Part shown: positions 10,100 through 23,200 of the stretch, in pieces
Position numbering within the stretch: the first letter of the stretch is position 1
Layout: every line of letters starts with the position of its first letter
Assembly (NCBI GenBank): GCA_948144175.1
Contig: CANXME010002420.1
Coordinates: 942,001 to 1,006,000, forward strand
Length of the DNA: 64,000 nt
Reading direction: 5' to 3'
Source: Closterium sp. NIES-65
Lineage: Eukaryota; Streptophyta; Zygnematophyceae; Desmidiales; Closteriaceae
Position numbers and translations under genes: made by a program
The notes under the pieces: generated by a model
What the model was told of the DNA's origin: nothing
Database searches by the model: none
The model's input: the letters and a program-made list of their open reading frames with translations, nothing else

Positions 10100-11535
10100 A
10101 TGCAGCCCCCCGTCGCCCTCATTTTCAGCTTCCCGTCGCCCACATTTCAGCTTAGGAGTCGCCCACTTGGTGGCTATAAATGCTGTCGCCCACATTTCAG
10201 CAGGTCAGTCGCACGCATTTCGTGGCCCGTCGCCCTCGTACCAGGAATTTCGAGACGCCCACACATTTCGATCCATTTCCCTTCCCGGCGCACTCACTTC
10301 CCTTCCCGTCGCCCTCGTTTCCCTTCCCGTCGCCCACATTACCCTTCCCGTCGCACTAATTTCCCGTCACGTCGACGTATTAGGGGCCCATCACCCACGT
10401 TTCCCTTCCCGTCGCCCACATTACCCTCCCCGTCGCACTAATTTCCCGTCCCCTCTCACACATTTCCACCCCGTCGCCCTCGTTTCCCTGCCCTGCGCAC
10501 TAAATTCCATTCCCGTCGCCCTCATTTCCTTCCCCGTCGCCCACATTTCCCATCCCTGCACCCTCATTTCGCCTCTCATCGCCCACATTTCCCATCCCTG
10601 CGCCCTCATTTCCCCTCTCATCGCCCACATTTCCCATCCCTGCGCCCTCATTCCCCCTCTCGTCGCCCTCGTTTCCCTCCCCATCGCCCACATTGCACTT
10701 CCTGTCGCTCACACTTCCCTTCATCCTCCCTTCCTCTCATCCGCCCTTCCTCTCTTCCACCCTTCTCTCACATCCTCTCTCCCTCTCATCCGCCTCCCCT
10801 GTCGTCCTCATTTCCACTCGTCCCCCCTACCCTTCTTTCGCCACACGCCCTCATCCGCCCTCCCCCTCATCCGCCCTACCCCTCATCCGCCCTACCCTCA
10901 TCCGCCCTACCCCTCATCCGCCCTACCCCTCATCCGCCCTACCCCTCATCCGCCCTACCCCTCATCCGCCCTACCCCTCATCCGCCCTACCCCTCATCCA
11001 CCCTTCTTCTTGTCCTCCCTCCCCCTCATCCGCCCTCCCCCTCATCCGCCCATCATCTCATCCTCCCTTCTCTCATCCAACCTTCCTCTCATCCCCCCTT
11101 CCTCTCAACCTCCTTTCCTCTCATCCAACCTTCCTCTCATCCCCCCTTCCTCTCAACCTCCTTTCCTCTCATCCAACCTTCCTCTCATCCCCCCTTCCTC
11201 TCAACCTCCTTTCCTCTCATCCAACCTTCCTCTCATCCCCCCTTCCTCTCATCCTCCTTTCCTCTCATCCAACCTCCCTCTCATCCTCCTCTCCTCTCAT
11301 CCGCCCTTCCTCTCATCCGCCCTTCACGCAAACATCCTCTCTCCTTCTCATCGCCTCTCCCTCTCATTCGCCCATCATCTCGTCCTCCCCTCAACTCGTA
11401 TTCCCTCCCCTACTTCAACCCCCCCCCCCCCCCCCCCCCCCCCCCAATCCGCCATCCCTATCATCCACCCTTCGCCCTCGTCCACCCTTCCTCGCATCCT
11501 CCTGCCCTGCCCTGCTTCCTTCCTCGCATCCGCCC
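10100..11535 (+). repeat. degenerate pyrimidine-rich minisatellite, left part
   Basis: Starts with about 21-bp units of the form CGTCGCCCACATTTCCCTTC (10120-10710) and grades into CTCATCCGCCCTACCC and CCTTCCTCTCATCCAA units. A C-run of about 28 lies at 11419-11446. The strand is almost free of purine runs. Very long open frames cross it (one spans over 1500 codons on into the next arrays), but they are Ser/Pro/Leu/His repeats created by composition. Confidence 0.85.
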
Positions 11536-13175
11536 TTCCTCTCATCCGCCCTTCTCTCCCATCCGCTCTCCTTCTCCTACTCCCGTTCTCTCGTCCGCCC
11601 TTCCTCTCATCCGCCCTTCTCTCCCATCTGCTCTCCTTCTCCTACTCCCGTTCTCTCGTCCTCCCTTCCTCTCATCCGCCCTTCTCTCCCATCCGCTCTC
11701 CTTCTCCTACTCCCGTTCTCTCGTCCTCCCTTCCTCTCATCCGCCCTTCTCTCCCATCCGCTCTCCTTCTCCTACTCCCGTTCTCTCGTCCTCCCTTCCT
11801 CTCATCCGCCCTTCTCTCCCATCCGCTCTCCTTCTCCTACTCCCGTTCTCTCGTCCTCCCTTCCTCTCATCCGCCCTTCTCTCCCATCCGCTCTCCTTCT
11901 CCTACTCCCGTTCTCTCGTCCTCCCTTCCTCTCATCCGCCCTTCTCTCCCATCCGCTCTCCTTCTCCTACTCCCGTTCTCTCGTCCTCCCTTCCTCTCAT
12001 CCGCCCTTCTCTCCCATCTGCTCTCCTTCTCCTACTCCCGTTCTCTCGTCCTCCCTTCCTCTCATCCGCCCTTCTCTCCCATCCGCTCTCCTTCTCCTAC
12101 TCCCGTTCTCTCGTCCTCCCTTCCTCTCATCCGCCCTTCTCTCCCATCCGCTCTCCTTCTCCTACTCCCGTTCTCTCGTCCTCCCTTCCTCTCATCCGCC
12201 CTTCTCTCCCATCCGCTCTCCTTCTCCTACTCCCGTTCTCTCGTCCTCCCTTCCTCTCATCCGCCCTTCTCTCCCATCCGCTCTCCTTCTCCTACTCCCG
12301 TTCTCTCGTCCTCCCTTCCTCTCATCCGCCCTTCTCTCCCATCCGCTCTCCTTCTCCTACTCCCGTTCTCTCGTCCTCCCTTCCTCTCATCCGCCCTTCT
12401 CTCCCATCCGCTCTCCTTCTCCTACTCCCGTTCTCTCGTCCTCCCTTCCTCTCATCCGCCCTTCTCTCCCATCCGCTCTCCTTCTCCTACTCCCGTTCTC
12501 TCGTCCTCCCTTCCTCTCATCCGCCCTTCTCTCCCATCCGCTCTCCTTCTCCTACTCCCGTTCTCTCGTCCTCCCTTCCTCTCATCCGCCCTTCTCTCCC
12601 ATCCGCTCTCCTTCTCCTACTCCCGTTCTCTCGTCCTCCCTTCCTCTCATCCGCCCTTCTCTCCCATCCGCTCTCCTTCTCCTACTCCCGTTCTCTCGTC
12701 CTCCCTTCCTCTCATCCGTCCTTCTCTCCCATCCGCTCTCCTTCTCCTACTCCCGTTCTCTCGTCCTCCCTTCCTCTCATCCGCCCTTCTCTCCCATCCG
12801 CTCTCCTTCTCCTACTCCCGTTCTCTCGTCCTCCCTTCCTCTCATCCGCCCTTCTCTCCCATCCGCTCTCCTTCTCCTACTCCCGTTCTCTCGTCCTCCC
12901 TTCCTCTCATCCGCCCTTCTCTCCCATCCGCTCTCCTTCTCCTACTCCCGTTCTCTTGTCCTCCCTTCCTCTCATCCGCCCTTCTCTCCCATCCGCTCTC
13001 CTTCTCCTACTCCCGTTCTCTCGTCCGCCCTTCCTCTCATCCGCCCTTCTCTCCCATCCGCTCTCCTTCTCCTACTCCCGTTCTCTCGTCCTCCCTTCCT
13101 CTCATCCGCCCTTCTCTCCCATCCGCTCTCCTTCTCCTACTCCCGTTCTCTCGTCCTCCCTTCCTCTCATCCCCC
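11536..13175 (+). repeat. 65-bp minisatellite, about 25 copies
   Basis: Nearly perfect head-to-tail copies of a 65-bp unit that starts CCTACTCCCGTTCTCTCGTC and continues through CTCATCCGCCCTTCTCTCCC. The period was measured directly (for example 11641 to 11706). Copies differ by rare single changes (CCGCTCTCC/CTGCTCTCC, GTCCTCCC/GTCCGCCC). Because 65 is not divisible by three, the peptide repeats every 195 bp and all frames stay open. I read it as satellite DNA, not a gene. Confidence 0.93.
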
Positions 13176-14790
13176 CCTCCTCTCAAACCCCTTTCCTCTC
13201 ATCTTCCTTTCCAGTCATCCTCCCATCCCCACATCCGCCCTTCCTCTCATCCGCCCTTCTCTCCCATCCTCTCTCCTTCTCATACTCCCTTTCACTCATC
13301 CTCCCTTCCTCTCCCCTGCCATTCCTCGCATCTTCCCTTCCTCTCATCCTCCTTCCCTCTCATCCGCCCTTCCTCTCATCCGCCCTTCCTCTCATCCGCC
13401 CTTCGCGCTCTCATCCTCTCTCCATCTCATCGTCTCTCCCTCTCTTCCTCTTTTCCCTCGTCCACCCTTCTTCTCGTCCTCCCTCCCCCTCATCCGTCCT
13501 CCCAGGCTTCCGCCCTTGATCTCATCCGTCCGAGCCCCTCATCCGCCATTCCTCTCATCCTCCCTTCCCCACATCCGCCCTTCATCTCATCCTCTGTTCC
13601 CCTCGTCCTCCCTTCCTCTCATCCCCCCCTCCTCTCATCCTCCTTTCCTCTCATCTTCCTTTCCTGTCATCCTCCCATCCCCATATCCGCACTTCCTCTC
13701 ATCCGCCCTTCCTCTCATCCGCCCTTCAATCTCTCATCCTCTCTCCTTCTCATCGTCTCTCCCTCTCATCCTCCTTTCCCTCGTCCACCCTTCTTCTCGC
13801 CCTCCCTCCCCCTCATCCGTCCCCCCCCCCTCATCCGCCCTTCATCTCATCCTCTGTTCCCCTCGTCCTCTCTTCCTCTCAGCCCCCCCACCCCCCCCCC
13901 CCCCCCCCCCCTCTCATCCTCCTTTCCTCTCATCCTCCTGTCCTGTCATCCTCCCATCCCCACAACCTCCCTTCCCCTCATCCGCCCTTCCTCTCATCCA
14001 ACCTGTCACTCATCCCCCATTCCTCTCATCCTCCATTCCCCTCATCCGCCCTTCATCTCATCCTCTGTTCCCCTCGTCCTCTCTTCCTCTCAGCCCCCCC
14101 CCCCCCTCTCTACCTCCTTTCCCTCGTCCACCCTTCTTCTCGTCCTCCCTCCCCCCCATCCGTCCTTTCCCAGGCTTCCGCCCTTGATCTCATCCGTCCT
14201 CCCCCTCATCCGCCCTTCATCTCATCCTCCCTTCCCCTCATCCGCACGGCCTCTCATCCAACCTCCCTCTCATCCCCCCTTCCTCTCATCCTCCATTCCC
14301 CTCATCCGCCCTTCATCCCATCCTCCCTTCCCCCCATCCGCCCTTCATCTCATCCTCTGCTCCCCTCTTCCCCCCTTCCTCTCGTCCTCCTTTCCTCTCA
14401 TCCGCCCTTCCCCACATCCTCCCTCCCTCTCGTCCTCTCTCCCCTGCTTCCGCCCCCCCCCCTCCTCATCCGCCATCCCTATCACCCACCCTTCCTCTTG
14501 TCCACCCATCTTCTCGTGCTCCACCCCCTCATCCACCCTTCCTCCCATCCAACCTTCCTCTCGTCCACCCTTCCCCTCATCCTCCCCTCCTCTCATTCTC
14601 CCTTCCTCTCGTCCACCCTTCCTCTAAACCCCTCCTCCACTCATCCTCCCTTCATCCCACCCGCCCTTCCTCCTATCCTCTCTCCTCATCCTCCATTCCT
14701 CTCATCCCCCCTTCCTCACATCCTCCTTTCCTCTCATCCTCCCTTCCTCCCATCCGCCCTCATTTCCCTTCCTGTCGTCCCTTATATCTT
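13176..14790 (+). repeat. degenerate pyrimidine-rich minisatellite, right part
   Basis: Diverged CTCATCCTCCCTTCCTCT-type units with larger duplicated blocks. For example, CGCCCTTCATCTCATCCTCT followed by GTTCCCCTCGTCCTC recurs near 13560, 13840 and 14045. Several C-runs occur (near 13895-13912 and 14095-14106). Confidence 0.85.
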
Positions 14791-15660
14791 ATTCCCCCAT
14801 TCCAATCTTTCCTCCTTCAACCCTCTGTCCATGCCTCCTCATTCCCGCACGCAGCCAACTTTCGGCCAGCAACACCACTCACCTGCGGGCATCTCAGCCA
14901 CCCTGATCGCCAACTATCGCCCCGCGTGCATGAGCCCGCCTTTCTGAGCCAGGTACGTGCTACCATCCTCACACCTGCCGTAAGTGGCCCACCTTTCACT
15001 TATCGTCAATTAAGAAGATTCCCCACCTACCAGAGTTTCCCCGTTGCTCAAGGACAACCGCCGTTTTCTGTAACGCACTGCCAAGTGTCGCTTTGTAAGA
15101 AGAATCACTTCTTCATCTCGTCCACCAGGGTTTGCCCCATCAGGTGCACCCTACCATACGTTCCGACCACACAGTTGCCCATACAATCATCCCCCCTCCC
15201 CACCTGCACTGGATCCCCTACTCACTGGAAAAACCAACGACTCCAATATCCACTCCGCCCCTCGCTTATACATCCATCACATCCCATCCTCATGCCCTTC
15301 ATTCATCCACCCTACATTCGTGCCTCTCTACCAACCTACCACTCCATTCCCTTTCCATTCATTCCCATCCTTCCCATCCAGGCTTCGATGGCGAACCATC
15401 CAGTGTCTAGTGTGTGCAGCACGTTCAACCAGCGTCATTACACTGTCCATTGGAAACTCAGAGCCCCAGTTTGCTACCTGCGTGTGGGGCTAAGCGTGCT
15501 TATGCCTGACAACAAGGTGGCTACGCATAACGATCTATTATCAGTCTACATGCAAGCTGCGCCACATGTCACAGAGAGACTTATGAGGGCAGCAAGACAC
15601 GCAGGTAACAATGGGGAATGTGGGTGTTTGTCGCTTGATATAGTGCTGTAATGTGCACTC
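14791..15660. other. no gene recognised
   Basis: Mixed-composition sequence between the minisatellite and possible exons. Frames such as 14926-15651 are open but lack recognisable motifs and have no homologue elsewhere in the window. They could hide exons of the gene proposed for 15661-25679. Confidence 0.4.
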
Positions 15661-15721
15661 AACGTCGTGGACGGAGTGTACTGTTCTGACAGGTTGATGT
15701 GCTTGCATGGTTTTGCGACAG

Positions 15722-16376
15722 GTGCGGGTCCTGGAGGAGAGGGCGCTGGCCAAGTTGTGACGATGCATATGGAATCCGACTCGAAGGCCTTCTGGAAGCG
15801 CATGGGGAGAGGGACCACAACGGTGGAGGATCTGTTAGCGAGGCCTGACCGATCACTGATAGGTGTAGAGTTCAAGTTTCCAAAATGGGAGCGAGGGAAA
15901 AATGGCGAGCCTAGAAGAGTGGAAGGAAACGGATGGGGCGGTGCACGCAACCAAGCTGCAGCAAGCAACCCGACGGTAGAAGGTAAGAACGTAATGAGAT
16001 GCTCGTTCTACTAAAAACCTCCCTCCCTCTCCCAGCCCTGTGGGCCTGATGCTTGTTTCACCCATGGCACTGCCTAATACTAACACGAACCCGACCCCCC
16101 CACCACCTGCCCTACTATTCTGCCTATTATCTCCCACCAACCCCAATCCTGTTTCTGTCCCTATTTGCTGCATTCTCTTCCCCGTTGCCCATAAAACTGT
16201 CGCCCCCTGCTCTGCCCTGAATAGTAGAGCCTTTCCACCCTCCCCCGTCTGCCTTGAAGCCCTAACCCTGGGCCTAATTCTTGTTCCCCTGCTGCATGTC
16301 AACAGAAACCCCACCAACAAGTGAGGACGGGCCTGGGCCGTGCTTGTCGGCCAAGAGCGTGTATGGGGTCGAGGGG
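15722..16376 (+). other. possible upstream exons of a spliced gene (hypothetical)
   Basis: An open stretch from about 15722 contains a plausible hydrophilic segment (VEDLLARPDRSLIGVEFKFP, then KWERGKNGEP). It is preceded by an acceptor-like CGACAG and followed by AAGGTAAGAA at about 15978. A second short candidate exon (16306-16376) lies between CATGTCAACAG and GGGGTGAGTG. The next acceptor-like site in phase is TTTCTGTCCATGCAG at 23710-23724, on the far side of C2. I do not recognise the protein. The link to the 23.7-kb exons is inferred from splice-site phase and strand only. Confidence 0.25.
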
Positions 16377-16484
16377 GTGAGTGTTGAAGACCCTTCACAA
16401 CCGCATGGCACTCATTCGAGCCCCCAAACCGGTGGCTATTCTGAGGGGCCAAACAGGTACAAGCAATAATTGTCCTGCTGAAAT

Positions 16485-16614
16485 TGTCGAACATTATATG
16501 TTTATGTGGTTCTAGACTGTAGTGGGTTACACCTTAGGGGGTACACCAGATTAGGGTTTCATATTTGTACTCTTGTTCCTGTTAGTCACACCATTCTCGT
16601 TTCTCATTTTGACA
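16485..16614 (+). repeat. 5' LTR of C2
   Basis: 130 bp, TGTCGAACATTATATG ... CATTTTGACA, followed directly by the TGGTAT primer site. Confidence 0.92.
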
Positions 16615-16628
16615 TGGTATTACGAGCC
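16615..16628 (+). promoter_or_regulatory. primer-binding site of C2
   Basis: TGGTATTACGAGCC. The first six bases match the CCA end of initiator tRNA-Met; the GAGC follows one base late relative to the canonical site. Confidence 0.65.
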
Positions 16629-16769
16629 TAGGTTTCACCTAGGACCGAAACGTTAGGGCCCACCGTTTCCGCTAGCCGCGCCCTAGTGCGCCGCCTTTTT
16701 CCTAGCGCCCTCGTGCGCCTCGTTCCTCGCGTCGCCCTTTAAGGCCCCTCACGGCCCCTCGCGTTGCCC

Positions 16770-17170
16770 CTTAAGGCCTCTCACGGCCCCCCCTTACGAC
16801 CCCGCGCTAGCCCCGAACGGCCCCGTGCGGCCCCCGCGCTAGCCTCCCCCGGCCCCTAACGGCCCCGCGCTAGCCTCCTACGGCCCCGAACGGCCCCGCG
16901 CTAGCCCCGAACGGCCCCTTGCGGCCCCCGCGCTAGCCTCTCACGGCCCCTTAAGGCCCCGCGCTAGCCTCCTACAGCCCCGAACGGCCCCCGCGCTCGC
17001 CTCGAACGGCCCCCCCCCGCGCTCGCCCCTCTACGACCGAGCCGCGCAGCGCGACCCCAGCTGAACCGCGCGACCCGACCGAGCCGCGCCGCCCTAGCCG
17101 AGCCGCGCCGCCCTAGCCGAGCCGCGCCGCCCTAACCGAGCCGCGCCGCCCTAGCCGAGCTGCGCCCTCC
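16770..17170 (+). repeat. GC-rich tandem repeats in the C2 leader
   Basis: Degenerate units CGGCCCCGAACGGCCCCGCG plus CTAGCC (16780-17010), then a 21-bp unit GAGCCGCGCCGCCCTARCC (about 17080-17160), then short GCTACT repeats up to the gag ATG. No coding evidence. Confidence 0.8.
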
Positions 17171-17265
17171 TTACCTGAGCAGCAGGGCCAGTACTGGACT
17201 GAACTGCTACTGCTACTGCTACTGCTACTGTCACTGCTACTGCTACTTCTGCTTCTACTTCAGCT

Positions 17266-20200
17266 ATGGCTAGCCCTACAGTTCTCTCGTTCGATGCTGA
17301 GGGCCGCCCAATTAAGTTTGAGACCTGGCTCGATGATCTGCACCTGTTCCTCCAGCTCACTGCCAGGGAGGATGTCTCGCTGTACGATCATGCACTAGGC
17401 AAAGTTGCTGCCCCTGCTACTGATGCTGACGCCACTACCCGCTCCTAGTGGCAGACTCGTGACGCCCACGCTCGCTTCGCTATTCGCAACTCCCTGCCTG
17501 TAGATGAGCGCGAGCACTTCGGCCAGCACAGGACTGCCCAGGCACTGTACACTGCTGTAGTTGCGCGCTACTCCTCCCCAGCCTCTGCTGCGCTAGGCCG
17601 TCTCTCGCTTCCCTACCTGTTCCCTGACCTGTCCGCCTTCCAGACAGTCGCTGACCTCATCACGCACCTCCACACTAGTGAGGCCCGCTTCCGTGCCGCT
17701 ATGCCTGCTGAGTTTCTTGCCTCCAACCCTCCCCCGCTCTGGCTCACTCTCTACCACCTAGTTACCCGCCTCCCTGACACTCTGCGTACAGTCAGGGACA
17801 GCTTCCTAGCCCGCTGCCCCACTGAGCTCACCATTGCCACCCTCGAGAAGGAACTCCTTGCAGCTGAGAAGAGTATTGTAGCTGTAGGTGCCTCTCGTGG
17901 TGACCCCCGCACCCCTTTCTTCGAGGGTTGTTCCCCCTCCCCCCTGCTCCCCTCTGTAGCCTCTGCTGCTGCTGTCGACCTCCTTGGTGCTGAGCAGGTC
18001 GGGTCTGCGTCCGCTCCCAGCGGGCGCCGCAGCGGCAGGGGCAGGGGAGGCAAGGGCGGTGGGGGTGATGGCGGGGGAGGCGGTGGTGGGGGTGGTGGCG
18101 GCGGTGGGGGCGGTGGCGGGGCTGGAGGGGCTAGTGGCAGCGGTGGGGGTGGTGGAGGCAGCGGCGGCGCCGGTGGCCGGGGTGGGGGCGGTGGTGGTGG
18201 CGGCGGAGGACGTGGCGGCGGCAGGGGCGGTGGTGGTCGTGGTGGCGGCGGCGGTGGTGGTCGTGGAGGCTCTGGCACTGGCCAGAGCACGCAGCACCCT
18301 CAGTCCTCCGAGGAGCTTCGTGAGTGGTACTTACAGCACGGGGGTGGGGGGGGTAGCCTTAGCTGCACGTACGTCATCCGCACTGGTCGCCGCAAGGGAC
18401 AGACGTGCGGGAGGGCGCACACTGCGCAGCGCTGCTTCTCTCGCCTAGACGACGCTTGGCGTGCTCAGTTTCCTGACGCTCCTGAGCTCCCTCAGTGGGC
18501 TGATCTCCTCAAGAAGGATATCGATATCTATGCTCTTGATTTTGATGTTATTCTCAAAGCCATGTATGCATTGACTATTAGTGGAGAGGAGGACCAGTAC
18601 CTGTGTGTTCCGCCTGACCCAGGCATCCGCACGAGTGAGGCTGCCGCCCTAGGTGCTTGCGTGTCTGCTGCCCCAGGTGCTGGTGAGGCTACTGCTCTAG
18701 GTGCTTGTGTGTCCGCCACCCCAGGTACTACTGAGTCCACTGAGGCACTGCACACCTTCACTCTAGACTCAGGCGCTTCGCGTTGTTTCTTTCGTGACCG
18801 CACTGCTCTTGAGCCCCTTGCTCGACCAGTCGCTGTCTCGCTCGCTGACCCCTCTGGGGGTCCTGTCATTGCGACCTCCTCCACTGTCCTTCCTTGTCCT
18901 GCTGTCCCGTCGGGCACACTGTCAGGTCTCCACCTTCCCTCGTTCTCTACGAACTTGGTGGCGGGTTGTGCGCTTCAGGATGGGGGTGTTCACCAGTTCA
19001 CCCCTGCCTACGAGCGCGTGACACACTGCACGTGTGCTCGGACGGGCCGTCACCTGGCTACCTTCACTCGGCAGCCGGGGTCGGACCTGTACACACTGAC
19101 CACTGAGTCCCCTCAGGTAGCGGCGTCTGCGTCTGCGTCAGGTCAGCTGTCAGCCCCCTGCTCGTGTCGCTCTCTGGCGCACAAGACAGTCCTCTGGCAC
19201 CATCGACTTGGTCACCCGTCAGTGCAGCGCCTTCGGGGCATGCACGCCCGGTACCTTGTCTCTGGTCTTCCTCGGGTACTCCCTCCCCTCCCACCCTCCC
19301 TTGCTCCTCCTTGTCTTCCCTGTGTTGAGGGGCTGCAGCGCGCTGCCCCTCACTCCTCCTTGTTCCCCCCGACGACTGCTCCTTTGCAGACGCTCCACAT
19401 GGACGTGTGGGGCCCAGCCCGCGTCCGTGGTCAGGGCCAGGAGAGGTACTTCTTAATCGTCGTTGACGACTACTCGCGCTACACCACGGTCTTCCCCTTG
19501 CGCACCAAGGGTGAAGTCCCTGATGTTCTGATCCCTTGGATCAGCAGAGCACGTCTTCAGCTACGAGAGCGTTTTCGCTCGGAGTTTCCTGTCCTGCGCT
19601 TGCACTCTGACAGAGGTGGTGAGTTCTCCTCCGACCTCTTGGCAGCCTACTGTGCCGAGCACGGCATTCGCCAGTCGTTCACGCTTCCGGCCTCTCCACA
19701 GCAGAATGGGGTTGCTGAGCGCCGCATTGGCTTGGTCATGGAGGTCGCTCGTACCTCCTTAGTCCACGCGGCTGCCCCCCACTTTCTGTGGCCGTTTGCG
19801 GTCCGGTACGCTGCGCATCAGCTCAACCTCTGGCCCCGTGTCTCCGCTCCGGAGACCTCGCCCACACTGCTGTGGACGGGGGAGGTTGGCGATGCGTCAC
19901 GCTTCCGTGTCTGGGGATCCCGAGCTTTTGTTCGCGACACGTCTGCGGACAAGCTCTCCTCTCGCACTGCTCCGTGTGTCTTTCTTGGCTTTGTCCCGGA
20001 TGCGTCTGGCTGGCAGTTTTACCACCCCGCCTCGCACCGCGTCTTCCCCTCTCAGGACGTCACTTTTGACGAGTCCGTGCCCTTCTACCGCCTCTTCCCC
20101 TACCGCACTGCCCCGCTCCCTCCCCCGCCTCTCTTCCTCGCGCCAGGTGCTGCAGTGGTAGACCCCCTCCCCCCTCAGGGTGCCGCTCCTTCAGGTGTCT

Positions 20201-23200
20201 CCCAGGTAGACCCGGTTGAGCCTGCCGAGGTAGCTGTCGACTCGCGTCCGGCTAGGGGTTCTGAGCCTGAGCGTGCGGAGCCTGAGCATGCGGAGCCTGG
20301 GGGTGCTGAGTCTGGGGGTACTGAGCGTGGGGGTGCTGAGTCTGGGGGTGCTGAGCCTGGGGTTGCCGAGTCTGGGGGTGCTGAGCCTGGGGTTACTGAG
20401 TCTGGGGGTGCTGAGCCTGGAGTTGCTGAGTCTGGGGGTACTGCAGCTGACTGTGAGACGCCTGGAGGAGCTCCCTCTTCACAGCAGCTGCGTGAGTGGT
20501 ACTCGCGGTACTGCAGCCTTCGGCGGGGTGCGTCCCGGGCTCGCGGTGCTGCTGGAGTTAGTGCTCGTGTTTCCCCGCCGCGGCGGGAGCCGCCCTCTTC
20601 CCCACAGCTCCGGGAGTGGTATGCTCGGCACATCAGTCTTCGTAGTGGGACTGCTGGTGCTGGGGTCCCCGGGGTTGACACTACTACTGGTACTGCGGAC
20701 CCTGGAGCTGGAGGTGCTGCTGCTGCTGGCGGTACTGCTGGAGGTGCTGTTATTGCTGGCGGTGCTGCTGGAGCTGCTGGAGGTGAGGCTGGTGCTGAGG
20801 ACCCGGGCGTTGGAGCTGCTGCGGGTACTGCTGACCCTGGTCATGGAGGTGCTGCTGCTGCTGGCGGTACTGCTGGTGCTGCTGGAGGTGCTGCTGCTGG
20901 TGCTGAGGACCCTGCCGCTGGTGACGCTGCTGGTTCAGGAGTTGCTGCACGGCCTCGGCCGTACTTCGTTCCACTCCTTCAGCAGGTTCTTGGTCAGCTT
21001 CCTCCTCTCGCCTTAGAGTGTCCGCCGTCTGTCCAGTCACAGCCACAGTTACCGCCTGCCTCCCCTCTCCCTGTGCCTGCTCCTTACACTGGTCCGACTG
21101 GAGGTCTTGCTGAGCGTCGTGAGCCTGCGTCACGTCCTGTGTCGCCTGCGTCTCGTCGAGCGTCGCCTGTTCGTGCTGCTACCTCTGGTCGTAGTGTCCA
21201 GTGTCAGCGTCCTCTCGCTGTCCCAGGCACTCACCAGATGGCACTTTGTCAGTCCACTGCTCCACAGCGTGTCTCTCTCCCGTCGCCTCCTGCGTCCTCT
21301 CTTCCTGCTCTTGCTGACCCGGCGTCCGACTCCCTTCGCGCTGCCAGTCCTACTGTCACACGTCTCCTAGCTACGGTTGTCACTGACCCTTCCTTTGAGT
21401 CCGCTGCTGCGTCTGCCTTAGTTGCTGAGCTGGTCGACTTTGCAGCTACGTGTCGTTTAGACTACGCTGCTAGTCTTGTTGCTGAGTCTGAGTCTGTCTG
21501 TCCTCCGTCTGTCGGGGGTGACTGTGCCCTTGGCACTGACGTCCTTGAGGACAGGCAGGAGGAGTTTGGTTGCCTTGCTGCTGCTTTGCCCCATCTCGTG
21601 TCCATGCTTGTTGCCCCTGAGGGAGACCCGGATGCACCAGACATCCCGACCCCACGCTCTTACGCAGAGGCGATGGCCGGTCCCTACTCCTCTTAGTGGC
21701 AGACAGCCATGGACGCAGAGATGGCTTCCTGGAAGTCCACAGGCACCTACGTCGACGAGGTTCCCCCACCTGGGGCGAACATCGTCAGTGGCATGTGGAT
21801 TTTCAGGGTGAAGCGGCCACCGGGCTCTCCGCCTGTCTTCAAGGCGCGTTACGTTGCGCGAGGCTTCAGTCAGCGTCAGGGAGTTGACTTCTTCCAGTCC
21901 TTCTCCCCGACCCCGAAGATGACCACTCTTCGGGTTCTGCTGCACGTCGCTGCTCAGCGTGACTACGAGCTCCACTCGCTTGACTTCAGCACAGCTTTCT
22001 TGCAGGGCAGCCTGCACGAGGAGATCTGGCTGCGCCGCCCACCTGGCTACACTGGGTCGTTTCCTCCTGGTACCCAGTGGAGCCTCCGGCGGCCAGTCTA
22101 CGGTCTCCGCCAGGCGCCACGTGAGTGGCACGACACACTGAGGACTACTCTTGCGGCTCTTGGGTTCGCTCCTTCTACTGCTGACCCGTCGCTGTTTCTA
22201 CGCACCGACACCTCACTGCCGCCGTTCTACATCCTCGTGTACGTCGACGACTTGGTCTTTGCCACTTGTGACACAGCTGGTCTCGCTCACGTGAAGTCCG
22301 AGCTGCAGAAGAGACACACGTGCACAGACCTGGGTGAACTGACAAGCTATCTTGGCTTGCGGATCACCCGGGACAGAGCACGGCGCACCATTACCCTGAC
22401 TCAGTCACACATGGTGCAGCAAGTCCTTCAGCGCTTCGGCTTCACGTACTCCTCGCCTCAGTCCACTCCTCTGCCTACGGGACACTCGCTCTCAGCTTTG
22501 CCTTCGGATGAGTCCGTAGAGCCGAGTGGTCCGTATCCAGAGCTTGTGGGCTGCCTCATGTACCTGATGACCTGCACGCGACCTGACCTTGCATACCCTC
22601 TCAGCATCTTAGCACGCTATGTCGCTCCCGGCCGTCACCGGAAGGAGCACATGGATGCAGCTAAGAGGGTGTTGCGCTACTTGTGCAGTACGTCGGGCAT
22701 GGGGCTAGTGCTTGGAGGGCGAGACCGGCCTGTTCTCACTGGGCACTCAGACGCTTCTTGGGCAGACGACCAGGCTACTCAGCGGTCGTCTCAGGGTTAC
22801 ACCTTCAGCCTTGGCTCTGGCTCTGTCTCTTGGCGTTCTACTCGCTCTTCTTCTGTTCTCAGCTCCAGCTGTGAGGCTGAGATCTACGCCACGGCCATGG
22901 CTGCCCAGGAGCTTCGCTGGCTCACCTACCTGCTGACGGACCTTGGAGAGCAGCCTCGTTCTCCTCCAGTGCTGTACGTCGACAACAAGGCAACCATTGC
23001 CTTGTGTGACGAGCACAGACTGGAGCACAGGACGAAGCACATTGCTCTGCGTTACTTTCTAGCTCGAGAGCTACAGCAGCGTGGTCAGCTTCGTCTGCGT
23101 TACATGGCCACTGAGGCCAAGACTGCTGATGTGTTCACCAAGGCGCTTCCGCCTGTTGACCATCAGCGTTTTTGCACTCTTCTAGGCCTTGTGCCGACTG

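Noticed and set aside
10095..14627. A 1510-codon plus-strand open frame (Ser/Pro/Leu/His-rich) as a giant protein gene
   Set aside because: It lies on a polypyrimidine minisatellite with a 65-bp period. Other frames are equally open, and the peptide repeat follows from the DNA repeat.
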